Shown piece by piece: positions 32,833-41,355 of a DNA stretch of 64,000 nt. A program made the position numbers and the translations under genes. Position 1 is the first letter of the stretch; the number at the start of each line of letters is the position of its first letter. A model generated the notes under the pieces. It did no database searches and was not told where the DNA came from. It saw nothing but the letters and a program-made list of their open reading frames with translations. The DNA is from an uncultured Clostridia bacterium. Lineage in GTDB: Bacteria > Bacillota > Clostridia > Christensenellales > Borkfalkiaceae. The stretch is from assembly GCA_934271255.1 (NCBI GenBank), contig CAKQQS010000001.1, positions 248,001-312,000 on the forward strand. Direction: 5' to 3'.

Positions 32833-32915
32833 TGGTGCGGATGACAGGACTTGAACCTGCACGGTCGCCCATAAGATCCTAAGTCTTACGTGTCTGCCAA
32901 TTTCACCACATCCGC
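32833..32915 (-). tRNA. tRNA-Leu (anticodon TAG), CCA encoded
   Basis: Acceptor GCGGATG/CATCCGC, anticodon loop CTTAGGA, an extra variable-arm segment as expected for Leu, T-loop GTTCAAGTC and genomic CCA. Confidence 0.93.
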
Positions 32916-32932
32916 AAAAATACTATTTAATC

Positions 32933-32967
32933 GTCGGGGAACGCAAAAGTTCTAAGCGTCCCCCGAC
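32933..32967 (-). other. Strong hairpin between tRNA-Lys(CTT) and tRNA-Leu
   Basis: GTCGGGGGACGC pairs with GCGTTCCCCGAC apart from one mismatch, in the only spacer of any size inside the tRNA run. No T-run follows, so it is more likely a processing or folding element, or a decayed tRNA-like remnant, than a terminator. Confidence 0.6.
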
Positions 32968-32971
32968 CATT

Positions 32972-33047
32972 TGGTGCTCCATCAGAGACTCGAACTCTGG
33001 ACACCCTGATTAAGAGTCAGGTGCTCTACCAGCTGAGCTAATGGAAC
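32972..33047 (-). tRNA. tRNA-Lys (anticodon CTT), CCA encoded
   Basis: Acceptor GTTCCAT/ATGGAGC, D-arm TAGCTCAGCTGGTAGAGC, anticodon loop CTCTTAA, T-loop GTTCGAGTC, genomic CCA. It directly abuts the next tRNA. Confidence 0.95.
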
Positions 33048-33123
33048 TGGTGGCTCATCCGGGATTCGAACCCGGGACACCATGATTAAAAGTCATGTGC
33101 TCTACCAACTGAGCTAATGAACC
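33048..33123 (-). tRNA. tRNA-Lys (anticodon TTT), CCA encoded
   Basis: Acceptor GGTTCAT/ATGAGCC, anticodon loop CTTTTAA, T-arm CCGGGTTCGAATCCCGG, genomic CCA. Confidence 0.95.
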
Positions 33124-33128
33124 ATATT

Positions 33129-33203
33129 TGGCAGGGGTAGCAAGATTTGAACTTACGAATGACGGAATCAAAATCCGTTGCCTTACCGCTTGGCGATACC
33201 CCT
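33129..33203 (-). tRNA. tRNA-Gln (anticodon TTG), CCA encoded
   Basis: Acceptor AGGGGTA/TACCCCT, anticodon loop TTTTGAT, T-loop GTTCAAATC, genomic CCA. Confidence 0.94.
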
Positions 33204-33209
33204 AAACTT

Positions 33210-33287
33210 TGGGGCGAGTGATGGGATTCGAACTCACGACCTCTAGAGCCACAATCTAGCGCTCTAACCAACTGAGCTACACCCGCC
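33210..33287 (-). tRNA. tRNA-His (anticodon GTG), CCA encoded
   Basis: Anticodon loop TTGTGGC, acceptor GCGGGTG/CACTCGC. The genome supplies the extra G(-1) at 33287 facing discriminator C73, the histidine identity pair. Confidence 0.95.
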
Positions 33288-33295
33288 ATATTGTT

Positions 33296-33372
33296 TGGTG
33301 CGCCTGAAGGGATTCGAACCCCTGACACCCGCCTTAGAAGGGCGGTGCTCTATCCAACTGAGCTACAGGTGC
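33296..33372 (-). tRNA. tRNA-Arg (anticodon TCT), CCA encoded
   Basis: Anticodon loop CTTCTAA, D-arm TAGCTCAGTTGGATAGAGC, T-arm GGGGTTCGAATCCC, genomic CCA. The acceptor GCACCTG/CAGGCGC contains an A3-C70 mismatch; otherwise canonical. Confidence 0.93.
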
Positions 33373-33378
33373 GTGAAA

Positions 33379-33452
33379 TGGAGCGGGTGATGGGAATCGG
33401 ACCCACGCAATCAGCTTGGAAGGCTGATGTTCTACCATTGAACTACACCCGC
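33379..33452 (-). tRNA. tRNA-Gly (anticodon TCC), CCA encoded
   Basis: Acceptor GCGGGTG/CACCCGC, anticodon loop CTTCCAA, short D-loop typical of Gly, discriminator T and genomic CCA. First gene of the array. Confidence 0.95.
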
Positions 33453-33506
33453 GTTTTTGGGATTTTGCGCCTTCATTCAACGGTTGTTCACCTTTGACGC
33501 TTTGAT

Positions 33507-33535
33507 ATTATAGCAAAATCAAATTATAATGTCAA
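33507..33535 (-). promoter_or_regulatory. Promoter of the eight-tRNA operon
   Basis: Perfect TTGACA (33530-33535), 17-nt spacer, perfect TATAAT (33507-33512). A second TTGACA sits about 40 nt further upstream at the end of the phosphoesterase gene, without a good -10. Confidence 0.9.
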
Positions 33536-33573
33536 CGATTTTTAAACTATTTATTTACATTTTTATTTTTTTG

Positions 33574-34047
33574 TCAATAAACGCCGACTATCGTCGTTAT
33601 TACTTTGCTTTCCGTTACGCAAACGTACGCGTAAGTCGCGTCGCAAGAGTATTTGCTCATATTACCGGGATTTATAAAAATCGTCCCGTCGATACTTTCT
33701 TCTTTCGCGATATGGGTATGCCCGTACAGAACTACGTCCGCGCCCGTTTCTTTCGCTTTTAAGTTAAGCCTGTACAAATCGCGTTTAACCGAATACAAGT
33801 CGCCGTGCGTGTAGAAAATCTTATGATTTTCGACAGTCAGAACCCCTTCTTTCCTGCCGAAAAAATTACCGTCGCAATTACCGTCGACGACGTACAGTTT
33901 GTCTTTCAACATATCTCTGTACTTTATAACGTCCGACGCCCCGTCCCCTAAAAAGATAACGTAATCGCTTTCCGCCATAACGTTTTTGACCTTTTCCAAA
34001 GCGCGCGCGTTGCCGTGCGTGTCGGACACGACGAATATTCTTTTCAT
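33574..34047 (-). CDS. YfcE/MJ0936-type metallophosphoesterase
   Basis: 157 residues from the ATG at 34047 (AAAGGA upstream); the longer frame would overlap rdgB further. Metal-site motifs: SDTHGN near the N-terminus, FLGDGASD, GNCD, YTHGD and GHTH. Members hydrolyse phosphodiesters. The ATG overlaps the rdgB stop (ATGA); rdgB next to yfcE is a recurrent Firmicute pair. Confidence 0.92.
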   Translation of the reverse strand: MKRIFVVSDTHGNARALEKVKNVMAESDYVIFLGDGASDVIKYRDMLKDKLYVVDGNCDGNFFGRKEGVLTVENHKIFYTHGDLYSVKRDLYRLNLKAKETGADVVLYGHTHIAKEESIDGTIFINPGNMSKYSCDATYAYVCVTESKVITTIVGVY

Positions 34048-34613
34048 AACAAATCCTTTATCGCGTCGTACAGCCCGCTTATCGCTCTCGCGCGGTGGCT
34101 TACAGCGTTCTTTTCTTCGTCCGAACATTCGCCGAACGACTTTTTCAAATCGTAACTGTAAAATATCGGGTCGTACCCGAACCCGTTGTTTCCTTGCCTT
34201 TCGGTCAGAATCTCTCCAACCGTTTCGCCCGTCGCCGAATACGTCTTGTCTTTCGTGTACAACACCACCGTCGAAACGAACTTAGCTTTTCTGTTAGTTA
34301 CGCCCTTTAATTCGTCTAAAAGTTTGTCCATGTTCGCCTGAACGCCCAGCCCCGAATACCTTGCGCTGTAAACGCCGGGCGCGCCGTCCAACGCGTCTAC
34401 GCAAAGTCCGCTGTCGTCCGCAAGCGCGGGTATGCCGAACTCGTCGAAAATCGTTTTCGCTTTTATCAACGCGTTTTCAAAAAACGTAGAACCCGTTTCT
34501 TCTATATCTTTCGTATACCCCGCGTCTTTAAGCGTGAGAATCTCGACGCCCTTTAAAATCTCTTTAATTTCTTTTATCTTCCCTTCGTTGGAACTCGCTA
34601 CGATAATTTTCAT
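34044..34613 (-). CDS. rdgB: XTP/dITP pyrophosphatase (RdgB/HAM1)
   Basis: 189 residues from the ATG at 34613. Substrate and metal motifs: ASSNEGKIKEIKEIL at the N-terminus, ADDSGLCVDALDGAPGVYSARY, and GNNGFGYDPIF. It removes deaminated purine nucleotides (XTP, dITP) from the pool. The TATAAT box ends 7 nt before the ATG, so the mRNA should be leaderless; the frame upstream of this ATG would not be transcribed. Confidence 0.95.
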   Translation of the reverse strand: MKIIVASSNEGKIKEIKEILKGVEILTLKDAGYTKDIEETGSTFFENALIKAKTIFDEFGIPALADDSGLCVDALDGAPGVYSARYSGLGVQANMDKLLDELKGVTNRKAKFVSTVVLYTKDKTYSATGETVGEILTERQGNNGFGYDPIFYSYDLKKSFGECSDEEKNAVSHRARAISGLYDAIKDLL

Positions 34614-34620
34614 AACGATT

Positions 34621-34649
34621 ATTATACCACTTTTTACTCTCAACCGCAA
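34621..34649 (-). promoter_or_regulatory. Promoter of leaderless rdgB
   Basis: TGG-extended perfect TATAAT (34621-34626), 17-nt spacer, weak -35 TTGCGG (34644-34649), then 7 nt to the ATG. Confidence 0.7.
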
Positions 34650-34655
34650 ACGAAT

Positions 34656-34689
34656 ATACGCCCCGAAGGAAAAATCCTTCGGGGCGTAT
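34656..34689 (-). terminator. Hairpin ending the phage-like operon
   Basis: 15-bp perfect stem ATACGCCCCGAAGGA/TCCTTCGGGGCGTAT with a four-base loop. T content after it is moderate. Its left edge touches the rdgB promoter. Confidence 0.7.
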
Positions 34690-34803
34690 TCTTAAAATAT
34701 TTTTATTTCACCGCCATCGCCGAAAACATCGCGTATCTTTCACTATCGACCGCCGAAATACCGTCGCGGTAACGCTTATATAAAACTTACCCGACTTTTT
34801 TCG

Positions 34804-35700
34804 TTACGAGCGGCTCAATCTGTACATCTGGTATAAAACGTTGTAATAGTGCGGCCCCAAGTGGCGGACGAACTCCGTCGTTTGAGAAAAGTCAAGGTAC
34901 GCGTCGGACGGCGACATCGCCGAATAATACGACTGTATTACCGCTTTCTTGTCGTCGTAGAATCCCAACGCTTCGAGTTTTTCGCCCGAATATCCCGACG
35001 TTACGCTGTTGGCAATACTTATTTGAAGTCTTGTAGCGGATTCTTTCCACGTGTTGTTGACCGTGATTTCTCTGTCCGTCATCGAGTTGTTGTATTCCAT
35101 AGTTTCTTTCGTTTTCAAATCGCGTTCTTTTTTCAACTCTTCCAGCTTTTCGTCGCAAATAATTTGTTGTTTTTTGGCAAACAGCGTGTCGGCGTTGTCG
35201 ATTATCTTGTTGAGTTCGGCGTATTCCGCGTCGTACTTTGATATAAGCGCGTCGTAGTTAGCCTCTTCGACAATTTTTTGAGCCGAGTATTTTTCCGTGA
35301 TTTTTGCTTTAACGCCCGCGCTTATCGTCGAACTCGCTATACCTTTTTTGCCCAAATCGACGTCGACCGCGTCGACAGCGTTTTGACATTCCTTGTCGAT
35401 AGCCGTCATTCGCGCCGCTTTCTTGCCTTGAATCGCCGCTTTTTCCGCTCTGTTCGCGCTGATTTTCGCCTGATACGGAATAACGTATTCTATTTTTAAA
35501 ACTTCCGCTTGCTTTTCGGCGTACGCGGCGGCGACCGTCAAAAGCGAATCGTCCGATTTCGGGGCGAACGTTTTTCTTGCGAAACTCGCTTGCGTGTAAG
35601 TCGGGACGGTAAACTCGCTTAACTGCGGTTTATAATACTCGTCTATCGCCGTCAAGTCGGAAAGCAACTCCGATTTCGTTGTAGGTCTTGTAAACTGCAT
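34804..35700 (-). CDS. Phage-cassette coiled-coil protein, function unknown
   Basis: 298 residues from the ATG at 35700, which has AAGGAG eight bases upstream. Largely helical, with charged coiled-coil stretches (about 55-215). The C-terminal part (PSDAYLDFSQTTEFVRHLGPHYYNVLYQMYRL) is hydrophobic and aromatic. No family was recognised. Last gene of the head cassette, after the stopper-like protein, where podoviruses often encode internal or ejection proteins; that role is only inferred from position. Confidence 0.65.
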   Translation of the reverse strand: MQFTRPTTKSELLSDLTAIDEYYKPQLSEFTVPTYTQASFARKTFAPKSDDSLLTVAAAYAEKQAEVLKIEYVIPYQAKISANRAEKAAIQGKKAARMTAIDKECQNAVDAVDVDLGKKGIASSTISAGVKAKITEKYSAQKIVEEANYDALISKYDAEYAELNKIIDNADTLFAKKQQIICDEKLEELKKERDLKTKETMEYNNSMTDREITVNNTWKESATRLQISIANSVTSGYSGEKLEALGFYDDKKAVIQSYYSAMSPSDAYLDFSQTTEFVRHLGPHYYNVLYQMYRLSRS

Positions 35701-35702
35701 CG

Positions 35703-36977
35703 TCAATTCTCCTTAACGTATAATGTTATATTTTCGATTTTGCAATCGCCCTGCAAATTGCTTATCGTAACGTCGAACGCCTTGCCCGTAAGCCGCACGT
35801 TCGTATATCCCCCGTCTTTGAAAGGAAGTTTTACCGAACCGTTCTGACCGTCTAAGCAAAACTCGGCGTTTTTGCCTTTCGTGTACACTTTGCAAACGGT
35901 AAACCTTTCGTTGCCGAAGTTAAGTTTATAAGTCCTTGCGCAAACGCCCGCGTTCTCTGTCGTCTTTCTCGCCATTTGCCTTATTTCCGTGTTCGTTTTT
36001 ACGTAAAACATATCTTCGTCGCCAACGGTTTCGGCAAACGTGTCGCTGCAATTATAAATTATTCCCCCGCAGTCGTTGTCAGCGTCGTAATACAAGATAT
36101 ACACGAACTTTCCGTAAACGCGCGCAACGTACAACCCGTCGGCGTTAAAACACGTTACCGCCATAAGTCCGCGGTCTTCGTTTCCGTAATAAACGCCGTT
36201 TTTTACCACCTTATTCCCGTCGAAAGACCGCAGACCGTCTTTCGTGAGAAAAACCGCTTTGCCGTGTACGATTACGAGCGAGTTTTCAACGAACTCCGAA
36301 CCCGAATCGCACACGAATTCGAGTTTGTAATTTCCCCGCTCGTTCCCCGCCGTTACCTTGTATATCTCACGACGACAAAATATATATAAAACGTCGTTTA
36401 CGGCGTATAGTCCCGACGCGTCGACGGGCAGACTTATACAAACGCTGCCGTTCAAATCGAACTCCGCTTCGCTGTCGAGCGTTCCCGTAACGTATACGCT
36501 GCGCCTGTTCGACGCGGGAATCGAAGCGACCGCGCCGCAAAAATCCGACAAGTCGACAAACGGCGGTAAAACGCTTTCTTTACACGCCGAGCCGTTATAC
36601 GCGACGACCTTCGAGGCGGACGAAACAAACAAAATCTCCGCTCCCGTTCTCGTCGTTTTTCTGACGCAACACGGCGCGTCGAACGCGGTTTCCGACATCG
36701 TCGTATGCGTTCCGTCTCCGCTTATTTTCACGAGTTGTTTCGACGAGTTTCTCGCAACGAAAAACTTTTCGCCGTTAAGTTTTACCGCGAACGTCCTTTC
36801 GTTCGACGGAACGTTGTTTAGTTTTACACCGCCGCTCGTTCTCGGCGCGTAGCCGTAATTCAGACTGCCGTCCGCGTTCTGTATAAAGTTAAGCGCGGAA
36901 AAGTAAGGCTTTTTTAAAAGCGGGTATTCTTTGTACTTTTCTTTACCTTTATTTATATCGGAATGGGTAAATATCAT
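35703..36977 (-). CDS. Phage stopper/tail-hub-like beta-propeller protein (putative)
   Basis: 424 residues from the ATG at 36977 (AGAAGGTGG upstream). Repeated beta-rich units such as YAVNDVLYIFCRREIYKV and DGLYVARVYGKFVYILYYD suggest a propeller. In P22-like podoviruses a beta-rich protein (gp10) follows the connector and plugs the portal; order and size fit, but sequence identity was not tested. The ATG overlaps the previous stop (ATGA). Confidence 0.6.
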   Translation of the reverse strand: MIFTHSDINKGKEKYKEYPLLKKPYFSALNFIQNADGSLNYGYAPRTSGGVKLNNVPSNERTFAVKLNGEKFFVARNSSKQLVKISGDGTHTTMSETAFDAPCCVRKTTRTGAEILFVSSASKVVAYNGSACKESVLPPFVDLSDFCGAVASIPASNRRSVYVTGTLDSEAEFDLNGSVCISLPVDASGLYAVNDVLYIFCRREIYKVTAGNERGNYKLEFVCDSGSEFVENSLVIVHGKAVFLTKDGLRSFDGNKVVKNGVYYGNEDRGLMAVTCFNADGLYVARVYGKFVYILYYDADNDCGGIIYNCSDTFAETVGDEDMFYVKTNTEIRQMARKTTENAGVCARTYKLNFGNERFTVCKVYTKGKNAEFCLDGQNGSVKLPFKDGGYTNVRLTGKAFDVTISNLQGDCKIENITLYVKEN

Positions 36978-37531
36978 ATCCACCTTCTCGCTTTGAGTTT
37001 AAGCCCCTTTCTTCTCAGTTGCGCGCTCAAAGACTCGTAAAACTTTTTATTCCACACGTTTGCAAGGGCGTAGTCCCCGTCGGCGGTAAAGTAGTCGGCG
37101 GCTACTCCGTACGCGACGGTTTTTGCCGAAACGGCGCATCCGTCGAAAATTATTTCGCTGTTTAAATCGTAACTCTTCGGGTAGTATCTGTACTCCACGA
37201 AAACGGACGACTGCGTGGCTACGCGGATACCGTCAATTTCGAGCGTATAGTCGACGGGTATGCCGTTTAAATCGAATACGCCCGTTATTTTGGCTACGTC
37301 CTGGGACAATGCGCCGTACTTTATTTTGCCGTTCGACGGGGCGGCAGGTTCTCTCGTTATAAGCGGAACGTACCCTTCGGCAATTTCGCACAACACGTTT
37401 TCGCAAACCCTGACGAGTTTCTCTACGGGTTCGACTGCGGAAGTCGTCGACGTTGCCGTTTTTACGCCGTCGACCAAATCGTCGAGCCCAACGAAAGTCA
37501 ACGACTTTAACACGATGTCTTTAATTTTCAT
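36974..37531 (-). CDS. Phage head-tail connector/adaptor-like protein (putative)
   Basis: 185 residues, starting MKIKDIVLKSLTFVGLDDL. A helical N-terminus is followed by a beta region (FDLNGIPVDYTLEIDG) and a basic helical end (LRRKGLKLKARRW). Size and place, directly after the coat gene and before the stopper-like gene, fit a gp4/gp6-type portal adaptor. AAAAGGAG precedes the start. Confidence 0.6.
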   Translation of the reverse strand: MKIKDIVLKSLTFVGLDDLVDGVKTATSTTSAVEPVEKLVRVCENVLCEIAEGYVPLITREPAAPSNGKIKYGALSQDVAKITGVFDLNGIPVDYTLEIDGIRVATQSSVFVEYRYYPKSYDLNSEIIFDGCAVSAKTVAYGVAADYFTADGDYALANVWNKKFYESLSAQLRRKGLKLKARRWI

Positions 37532-37638
37532 TTTGTTCTCCTTTTCGTTTTGCTAAGACGTTCCCGACGGGAACAACCCCGCCGGAAGCGTCCTTAAAAC
37601 CCCGTCGGACAAACTTTAACTTGCCCGCAACGGCTTTA

Positions 37639-38796
37639 TCAGCCCGTTACGCCTTGCAAAAGTCCTTGACCGCTCGGTCTGGTGCAAATAAGTTCCGCGT
37701 ATTTTACGAGCGTTGCCGTATAAATCGCTTTGCCGGGGATTTGTTTCAGTATTTCGCCGTTTTCCCCTTGCAACCATTCCCAGTCGCAAAGTTGTACCAA
37801 CTCGAAATCGTCCGTGTTGATGAAATAAATACAGCCTTGCGGGCAGAATCTGTCCGCTACGACGGGAATACCGTTGTAACTTATCGCCGTGTAACCCCCT
37901 TGAAGTTCCATAGCGGGCATCATTACGTTTTTCGCTTCAAGCGCTTTTTTAATCGCTCTTCTCGTGTCGAACGAGCAAAGAATCATATTGATTTGCGAAC
38001 CCGAACGCAATTCGATAGTGTCGATGGTTTCCTGTATTTTCGCTTCGGTAAGCGCGCCTACCGACGATTCGACGTAAGGTACCATATATTTGTTGGATTT
38101 GCTTACGCCGTAGATAGAACCCGACGTTGCGAAAATAGCGTTTAAGCCCGTAAGTTCGCCGTTGGTGTTATGAAGAGTAAGTTTCGCTTTCGCTACCGCG
38201 TCGCTCGTAAAAGTCGAGCCGAATATCGTAATTTTGTTCGCCGTTTTGTCGACGTCCGTGATTTTCAACCCCTGATAGTTCGTATTGCCCGAGATATTAA
38301 AGTCGATAAGCATACCGACTTCCAGATTTCTCGCCGAGTCGACCGTTACGACGGAGTTGGACGCGGAAACGACGGTTGCGAGAGTGCCCGTTCCGTCGCC
38401 GAACAACATTCTCGAAAAGTTGTAGTTCGCCGATTTTACAAGCCCTTCCATTTCGGCGTTAAGCAAATTGACGACCGCGCCCGAATTGTCTTTGGACGCT
38501 CTTATCGCCTTGTCGCTTATTTCGATGCTGCCGTAAAGGTTTTTCAAAGGCGTTGTGAATTCAAGGTATTTGTTGGGGCCCGCGGTCGGCAAATCGCCGT
38601 CTTCCGCCCCCGCGGCGACTCCGCCGTTTACGCCTACCTGAACGAGTTTTACCACGTTTTTGCCGTATACGTCGTTCGTGTTTTTCGATATCGCCGTATA
38701 AAACGGCCCTGCTTTTTTGTCTAATTGTTCTTTTACCGCGTCAAGATAATATTTCTTTAACGCGCTGTCCGCCTGACTTAACGTTACCGTTGCCAT
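37639..38796 (-). CDS. Phage major capsid (coat) protein
   Basis: 385 residues beginning MATVTLSQADSALKKYYLD. The pattern of an N-terminal helix, an AISKNTNDVYGKNVVKLVQVG strand region, an extended E-loop-like part and a C-terminal region (GYTAISYNGIPVVADRFCPQG, then YFINTDDFELVQL) is that of HK97-fold coat proteins of tailed phages, resembling those annotated as major capsid in Firmicute podo-/siphophages. It follows a scaffold-like gene, as expected. AAGGAG precedes the ATG. The 107-nt gap after it holds only a small GTTCCCG/CGGGAAC hairpin. Confidence 0.85.
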   Translation of the reverse strand: MATVTLSQADSALKKYYLDAVKEQLDKKAGPFYTAISKNTNDVYGKNVVKLVQVGVNGGVAAGAEDGDLPTAGPNKYLEFTTPLKNLYGSIEISDKAIRASKDNSGAVVNLLNAEMEGLVKSANYNFSRMLFGDGTGTLATVVSASNSVVTVDSARNLEVGMLIDFNISGNTNYQGLKITDVDKTANKITIFGSTFTSDAVAKAKLTLHNTNGELTGLNAIFATSGSIYGVSKSNKYMVPYVESSVGALTEAKIQETIDTIELRSGSQINMILCSFDTRRAIKKALEAKNVMMPAMELQGGYTAISYNGIPVVADRFCPQGCIYFINTDDFELVQLCDWEWLQGENGEILKQIPGKAIYTATLVKYAELICTRPSGQGLLQGVTG

Positions 38797-38799
38797 AAT

Positions 38800-39225
38800 T
38801 TAATCTCCTTGTTTATTTGATAAAAACATTTGCGAAGCGAATCTTCCCGCTTCTTTTATACTTTTTGGCTTTACTGGTACGGTTTCGTAAACTCCGCCGT
38901 CCTTAACGAATTTTGCGTCCGTTTTTAACGGTTCGCCAAATAAACCGTCAAAACTTTTCCCGCTCTGCTCGGCGCGGGCGATTTCGGGAACGGCTTCCGC
39001 CGCCTTGTCCTTTTCGCTTATCGCAACGAGTTTTCCCTCCAACTCTTTTATCCGCGTACAGCGTCTTGTAAACTCCGCTTCCAAAGAATTGTACCCGTCG
39101 AGAAGCGACTTTAAGTCTTTAAACTTGCCAAACGAGGACGTTTGCGCATTTACGCCTTCATTCCCCTTTTCGCTTTCCGCGACCTGCGTTGCCGTTACGA
39201 CTTGTTCATTTGCTTGTACTTCCAT
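38800..39225 (-). CDS. Phage scaffold-like protein (putative)
   Basis: 141 residues, polar and mostly helical, with a short coiled coil (FKDLKSLLDGYNSLEAEFTRRCTRI, residues about 34-60). It sits directly between portal and coat genes, the normal place of a scaffolding protein. No catalytic motif. AGGGAGG precedes the start. Confidence 0.7.
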   Translation of the reverse strand: MEVQANEQVVTATQVAESEKGNEGVNAQTSSFGKFKDLKSLLDGYNSLEAEFTRRCTRIKELEGKLVAISEKDKAAEAVPEIARAEQSGKSFDGLFGEPLKTDAKFVKDGGVYETVPVKPKSIKEAGRFASQMFLSNKQGD

Positions 39226-39243
39226 AACGTATCCTCCCTTTAT

Positions 39244-41076
39244 TTATTCGTTTTCTTTTTTAATTCTTTCTTTATGTTGACTTATATGCCGAATATACCT
39301 TTCGGCAAGAGTCTTGTCCGTTCCCATTCGTTCGTACTCGGCAAGATAATACCTGACGTGCGCGTCGACGTGAATCTCGTCGTCGTCGAGTACGTCCGCG
39401 TCGACGTCCGCCGTTTGCAGTTTGACGTTTTCCGCTTCCGCTTTTCCGACGTGCATTTCCTTTAAATCCTTTTCTTCGTCAAGATCCGAATACCCCAAAA
39501 GTTCCAGCAGTTTGCTTTTCGTTTCGTCGCCGAGCCTCGAATCTTTGTCCAGAATCCCGCTCGAATACAGTTCCAAAATCATCGCTTTTCTTTGAGCGGG
39601 GGTGTATAAAAGTTCGTTTTCGCTCGCGAACTCAACCTTGTCCGTGTTAAGATTTTCGCCCGAAAAAGAAAATATCTCAACCCCTTTTTTGCTCTTTATC
39701 TCGCCTTTTCTGACGAACGTCGCGAACTGACGGAAAAGTCGCAGAATGTGTTTATACGTTTCGAGCAACGCCTTTCTCAGATTTTCGGCGTAAAGGGATA
39801 TTCTCTCGTTGTCTTGCGAAAATATCAGTTCGAGCGCGGTACCAGAAACGGCGCTCGCGCTTATTCCGTCGACCGACAAATCGTTTACGCCGCTTATCGT
39901 GCTGAACTCGTTGAGCAGTTTTTCTTCTTCCTTTTCAAACTCGGGCGGAACGCTCGTTTCGTTCATCATCTCGGGCTTGTTCGAGCCTTGTCTGTACACG
40001 ATTATTCTGCCCGGCTCCAACCCGCCGTCCGCCAAATCGTCCGTATCGACGGAGCCGTCTTCGACCGCAAGCACACCCATCGACAACCTGTTTAAAAACT
40101 CTTGTTTTCTGTTTTTGACGGCGTTGTACGCGCGCTGAACGGGTATAAGCCTTTTTATGACGGACGAGCCGAAAAACTTGCCCACTTCCTTGACGGATAT
40201 TTGTTTTACGAACGGAATAGCCCTTTTCTCGTTGTCGCCGTTTATAAAAGGCAACTTGCCTTCGTACAACACGTTTTTGCCGCATACCGTTATCATTCTT
40301 CCGTCGGGATAACTTGCGCAGGGCGTTTCGTAATATTCTATAACGAGCGCGCTGTCCGAAAGTTTTTCACGTTTGTTTTTCGCGAACACGGGGGCGACGT
40401 CCTGCGATAGCACTTCCGCGCCGTATACGCCCGCAATATCTTCAAGCGACATAACCGACGCGTGAATGAGCGATTTGCAGTCTTTGACGTCTTCGTTATA
40501 CACGGAATCGGGGTAAATCGCGAACGGCATAACCGCCTGCACTTCTATATCGCCCGTTTTAGGCACTTCCTGTTCGAGTCCGTCTGCGCTTATTTTTTCG
40601 CCGCCCGAGTTGTTCCATATAATCTTATAAAACCCCGTGCCGAAAATCTCGCTGTATTCCGTTACCTTTAAGATAACGTCGTTTAAATTAAGTCTGTCGT
40701 ACGCGGAATCGAGCACTTTTTTACAAACCGCCGCCGAATCGTAGTCTTTCGCGTCGTCGCCGACGGGGGTTACCGTTATTACGGGGCGTACTCTCGAAAG
40801 TTTCGCAAGTTTCGATTCTATCACGGGCGCGATGTGGTTATACACGCGTCTTGACTGCCATTCGTACCCGCCGTCCACGTTCACCAAATCGTAATCCCCG
40901 GTAAGGTCAAGGTACTGTTTCCCTTCGTAATACGCGGCGTTCAGTTTCCATTCCGCTTCGTACGATTTGCGTTCTTCACGCCGTCTTTCGTATTCCTTTA
41001 AAACGTAATCGGCTATCTTTTCGAGCCGTTTCTTCTCCGCCGCTTCAAAGGCTTCCTTCTTTTTATCCTTCTCCAT
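39244..41076 (-). CDS. Phage portal protein (P22-like)
   Basis: 610 residues, in the size range of podovirus portals. N-terminal segments ERRREERKSYEAEWKLNAAYYEGKQYLD and WQSRRVYNHIAPVIESKLAKLSRVRP, together with RPVITVTPVGDDAKDYDSA, match the portal family of P22-type phages. The C-terminal part is acidic. The portal forms the dodecameric DNA gate at one capsid vertex. AAGGAGAAATGAA precedes the ATG. Confidence 0.88.
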   Translation of the reverse strand: MEKDKKKEAFEAAEKKRLEKIADYVLKEYERRREERKSYEAEWKLNAAYYEGKQYLDLTGDYDLVNVDGGYEWQSRRVYNHIAPVIESKLAKLSRVRPVITVTPVGDDAKDYDSAAVCKKVLDSAYDRLNLNDVILKVTEYSEIFGTGFYKIIWNNSGGEKISADGLEQEVPKTGDIEVQAVMPFAIYPDSVYNEDVKDCKSLIHASVMSLEDIAGVYGAEVLSQDVAPVFAKNKREKLSDSALVIEYYETPCASYPDGRMITVCGKNVLYEGKLPFINGDNEKRAIPFVKQISVKEVGKFFGSSVIKRLIPVQRAYNAVKNRKQEFLNRLSMGVLAVEDGSVDTDDLADGGLEPGRIIVYRQGSNKPEMMNETSVPPEFEKEEEKLLNEFSTISGVNDLSVDGISASAVSGTALELIFSQDNERISLYAENLRKALLETYKHILRLFRQFATFVRKGEIKSKKGVEIFSFSGENLNTDKVEFASENELLYTPAQRKAMILELYSSGILDKDSRLGDETKSKLLELLGYSDLDEEKDLKEMHVGKAEAENVKLQTADVDADVLDDDEIHVDAHVRYYLAEYERMGTDKTLAERYIRHISQHKERIKKENE

Positions 41077-41077
41077 T

Positions 41078-41338
41078 TCATTTCTCCTTGTCTTTTAAAA
41101 GTTTAAGAAGTTTTTGCTTTTCTTCTTCCAACTCGTCGTCGCTCAACTCCCCGACCCCTTTCGCGCCGTCCGTTATCATCTTTATCGCCGTAATGTCGGG
41201 AGGTACGTTCTTTACCGTTACTTTTCGCTTTAACAGTTTCACGTCCCCGTCCACTTCCGCGTACTCTTCGATAACTTCTTTCGCGTCGTATCCGAGAGCC
41301 CTTTTCAATAAGGCTTTTTCAAGTTTTGTCGTCGGCAC
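41078..41338 (-). CDS. Small phage-cassette protein between terminase and portal
   Basis: 86 residues from a GTG at 41338, with AGGAGG about 12 nt upstream. Helical and charged, ending in LKLLKDKEK; the middle KVTVKNVPPDITAIKMI recurs in small proteins beside phage terminases in my recollection, but no function is established. It is separated from the portal start by 1 nt. Confidence 0.65.
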   Translation of the reverse strand: MPTTKLEKALLKRALGYDAKEVIEEYAEVDGDVKLLKRKVTVKNVPPDITAIKMITDGAKGVGELSDDELEEEKQKLLKLLKDKEK

Positions 41339-41355
41339 TTCAAATTAAATCCTCC

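Noticed and set aside
33296..33452. tRNA genes as attachment site for the phage cassette
   Set aside because: rdgB and the phosphoesterase gene lie between, and no duplicated tRNA 3' end was seen at either cassette edge.
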